Origin: Nyssa sinensis
Lineage: Eukaryota; Streptophyta; Magnoliopsida; Cornales; Nyssaceae
Assembly (NCBI GenBank): GCA_008638375.1
Contig: VIRR01000524.1
Span: 96,001 to 160,000, forward strand
Direction of reading: 5' to 3'
Length of the DNA stretch: 64,000 nt
Below, one piece after another: positions 61,020-64,000 of the stretch. A program made the translations under genes and the position numbers. Positions within the stretch are counted from its first letter, which is position 1; each line of letters starts with the position of its first letter. Below the pieces are notes generated by a model. That model did not search any database and was not told the origin of the DNA. It saw nothing but the letters and a program-made list of their open reading frames with translations.

Positions 61020-64000
61020 TGTCACGACCCGACACCCACCCTGTGCGGATCTCGGATCGCGACCGCCGCCTTCAGGCTCGGGAGCCCTTGGGCGAGGCGA
61101 ACATAAGCAACAGTATCGGATGGCGGTGCGGCCTGTGGTTGCGGAAGCGTGAAAAACTTAAACTTTTTCTTTTCTTTTTAAAATCTGTCGCACATCCATC
61201 CGGTACTGCCGCTCTTCATAGCGGTACATATAATAATAATAATCAGAGCATACTAAAACTTAAAGTGTTATACATAGTACATATCTGAATGCCTCGAGGG
61301 CTTAAGTACATGTTGTCTAAAATCTATTACACTTCAAAATTCGACCATCTACGGGTCCTTAGTACTTCCAAAAGCCCTTGATCATTTTAAAGCCACTAGT
61401 CGTCATCCCCAAATGGAGCAAGGCTCCCATTCATCATCGTTACCTGAAAAAAATTTAGGGAATGGGGTGAGCTTCGAAAAGCCCAATGAGTAATTCCTGC
61501 ATCTGTCATGGGTTTTCAATTGGCAGTGGTTTCGCACATGAGAGTTTATAAAATGCACACTACCAATTGTTCGTACATTTTAAACACAGAGTACATGCAC
61601 TTTTCATAACGGATAGCTTGAAACATTTAAAGTATTCAAGCTAGTTAAACATTCCTTCAAATAGAGCATATGCATTTCAAAACAATTAAACATGCACAGT
61701 GAAAATGGGGGTGAAAATCTGCTTCCATTTTCGAAAATCATTTGTCATCTTTTCGCTTTTTAACTGAAGGATCCGTTTCGAACCAGACCCTAGTCTTACT
61801 TCTGAGAGATCTCGTTGCCTGGGGGATTAGATCCTGCTGCCGGGCATTATTCTGAATTGAGAACCCGAAGGGTGCTCAATAACTGAAGATGCTTATGCAT
61901 CTTTATTATCTTGCAAAACGTTAGCTTCTTCAAGAAATGCTTTTATGAGCATTTAAACATGACTTCTTCAAGAAATGCTTTTGTGAGCATTTAAAAGATG
62001 ATGATGTTCATGATAGAATCTTCACATAGTTGAAATAACATTTTAGAACAGATGACATGTTAAACACTTTCAAAAAGAACTGTAACAAAGATCATTTACT
62101 GAACATGTCATAAGAGAATTATAAAAGCAGAATATTTCAAAACTGGAATCATGAAATATGAAATTTAAACATTCAATGCTTCAGATATTTTGAAGTTTAA
62201 AACATCATTTAAATCGTGGAGTTAAAATCTCCACTTCAAATGCAGGGTTACTCACCTTGATTTCCTGGGTTTGCACTATTACTTGGTTGTTCCCTTCCCT
62301 TTGTAGTTCCTAGAAACAATTCACAATAATCTATTAACTTCAATGTACTTCAAATATCTCCTATTGATGTTTATGCTTAAATCGTATTATGTCCTAATGT
62401 TTTATCGTGAGCCTTATTTTATTGACGTATCATATTTTCTCGTACTTTATTTCGTAATACGGACCTCACCGTTGAGTCCAGAACGTCGAAGAAAGTCAAT
62501 TTAGACCTTCTTAGCTTTTTATTTGGCTTCGGGTACCTTAGGGGTATTTTGGTCATTTCACGTGTCATATTTTTCGGAGTCCCGTCTCGTGAATCGGACC
62601 CCACTATTGATCTCAGAAGGCTCAAGAAAATAAGAATACACTAATAACTTGTCTTATTTGGACATCGGCTACATTAGGGGCAATTTGGTAATTTGTACTT
62701 TAACGTGTCCTAATTTTTTGGAGTCTCGTCTCATAAAATGGATCACACCATTGAGTCCGGAACATCCAAAATAGTCAAAATGCACTATTCATTTGTTTTA
62801 TTTGGACTCCGTTTGACTGATTTATTGTTCAAGGGTAAAATAGTAATTTTACCCAATTAATAAAATAATTAAATAAATTATTTTATTAATTATTTATTTT
62901 TCCAGGGGCCTATTTGAATTTTTCCTTTAAAAATCTGGGCCTTAGTACAATTTTCCTAAACAGTGGGGGGCTGAATTGTAATTATTTAAAACTATTAAAA
63001 TAAACCAAAGGGTTCAATTGGTTTGTAACTGAACCGGTTCACTATTCCATTGAACCAACCGGTTCAATGCGTAATGCTGACGTCATGATGACGTCAGTCC
63101 TAATTTTTAAAATTCAAAATCTTTTAAATCAAAACGGCACAGTTTCACCTAACCGGTTTTATATCTCGGTCGGGGCCCAACCCGAACCCAGATCCGACCC
63201 AACCCAATAGACCCGACACTATTCATCGTCTTCCTTCTTCTCCCCCCAGTTTGCCCTAATTTTCTGGTTTTCATGCTTCTCGATTTCGTGGAGTTTCAGG
63301 TGCGTATTCTCTCTGCCATCCATCCCAAAACATTTCTAGAGGTTAGGCAAACATTTTGGTAATAGTTTTATGCCTCGAATCAAGCTCAAGTGTTCGGTTC
63401 ATGTGGGGATAGCCGCACCTGTAACTGCCTAGTAAACCCTCAATTCACCATCAAATCTTGCGTGGTTTGGCCCAAAATGATCCTTAGATCATGGGGCTTC
63501 GATATACATTCTAAAAGGAAGCTTTGGTGTCCGTTTTTAAGGGTCGACTTTTTTGAACCGTGACTGTAACTCAGTTTTTGGGGGTCCATTTCTAGGCTTC
63601 TAGGTCGTGGCCTAGGTTTTTTAGAACCCTTATGGCCTCTATTTGAGGTCCCAAATGAAGGAACCATGTTTCCTTTCGGTCAAAACAGACCTGCACCTTC
63701 GAGGTCCTTCAATGGCGGGTGAGTGTACGGTTTAGTGTTCTAGGCTGTTTCAGGCTCCAATTTCTTGCCTCATTCAAGATATGAAATTTTAGATATCATG
63801 CATGCAGTTATTTAGGCTCAACTATCATCAAAACATTATCAAAATCTAAACAGAAAATTTTTCAGTTTTGGGTTTATACCTCCTGACAGTGGCTGTTCTC
63901 TTCTTTGGCTTGGTTCAAAGCCTCACAGAGCTCTTTAGGGTTGCTCAGACTTCTTCAGGTACACTTGGTGATACTCACATGCATACACACACTTGCATGT
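61020..64000 (-). mobile_element. Antisense LTR, first 3.0 kb (runs off the window)
   Basis: Starts TGTCACGACCCGACACCC at 61020 after GTATC. It has one 89-bp unit (about 61570-61680), three tandem units (62440-62850), GAACCGGTTC (63031-63040), TGAACCAACCGGTTCA (63051-63066), a double TGACGTCA (63078-63096) and a CCCGACC-rich block (63165-63220). No gene is seen; ORF 63440-63667 is on LTR sequence. Confidence 0.85.
63078..63096. promoter_or_regulatory. as-1-like double TGACGTCA site
   Basis: TGACGTCATGATGACGTCA: two perfect bZIP palindromes whose starts are 11 bp apart. Related sites are at 50037-50055, 60104-60122 and 40718-40725 (single). Tandem TGACG motifs about 12 bp apart are the known binding architecture of plant TGA bZIP factors. 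Confidence 0.65.

Overview
This window looks like nuclear DNA of a flowering plant (probably a eudicot; the species cannot be told from it). It is a stack of long-terminal-repeat (LTR) retrotransposons with no recognisable host gene in 64 kb. The evidence is plant-type Ty3/gypsy gag-pol remains, primer-binding sites complementary to initiator-methionine tRNA, and a family of very long LTRs (about 2.9-4.2 kb). In sense orientation these begin TGTAATACCC and end GGGTCGTGACA; in antisense they begin TGTCACGACCC and end GGTATTACA. Most are solo LTRs, and I could pair ends and 5-bp target-site duplications (TSDs) for eight of them. '+' below means sense LTR, '-' antisense.

Left part (1-28744). A decayed Ty3/gypsy chromovirus of Tekay/Del type lies on the minus strand. 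Its order in transcription direction is 5' LTR (28744 down to 27063 and 22909 down to 21962), PBS, gag, zinc knuckle, protease, RT, RNase H, integrase, then the linker before the chromodomain region at about 10824. It is broken by solo LTRs at 11857-15184, 17667-20883 and, in its LTR, 22910-27057, and by an antisense LTR ending at 10823. That LTR itself contains solo LTR 5830-9337 and two nested sense LTRs ending at 4317 and 2498.

Middle (28745-33865). The Tekay element sits in an older sense LTR that resumes at 28745 and ends at 31699. This LTR in turn interrupts a Tat-lineage gag-protease relic on the minus strand (31700-33828). The left edge is therefore up to six insertions deep.

Right part (33866-64000). 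One sense LTR starts at 33866 and ends at 55213, followed by a duplicated primer-binding leader. It is split by a rearranged antisense block (about 34534-45726, containing solo LTRs 37284-40136 and 41613-44849) and by a solo LTR at 47296-54814 that carries another at 47320-51500. An unassigned repeat segment follows (55319-57326), then an antisense LTR from 57327 interrupted at 61020 by another that leaves the window.

The most interesting signals are inside the LTRs. One subfamily has a tRNA-like unit with A box, B box and oligo-T on the antisense strand (six copies). Others have paired GAACC-N4-GGTTC palindromes exactly 50 bp apart around a telo-box, tandem TGACGTCA (as-1-like) sites, a perfect G-quadruplex motif, CCAAT-box arrays and tandem 132-145 bp and 89 bp repeats.
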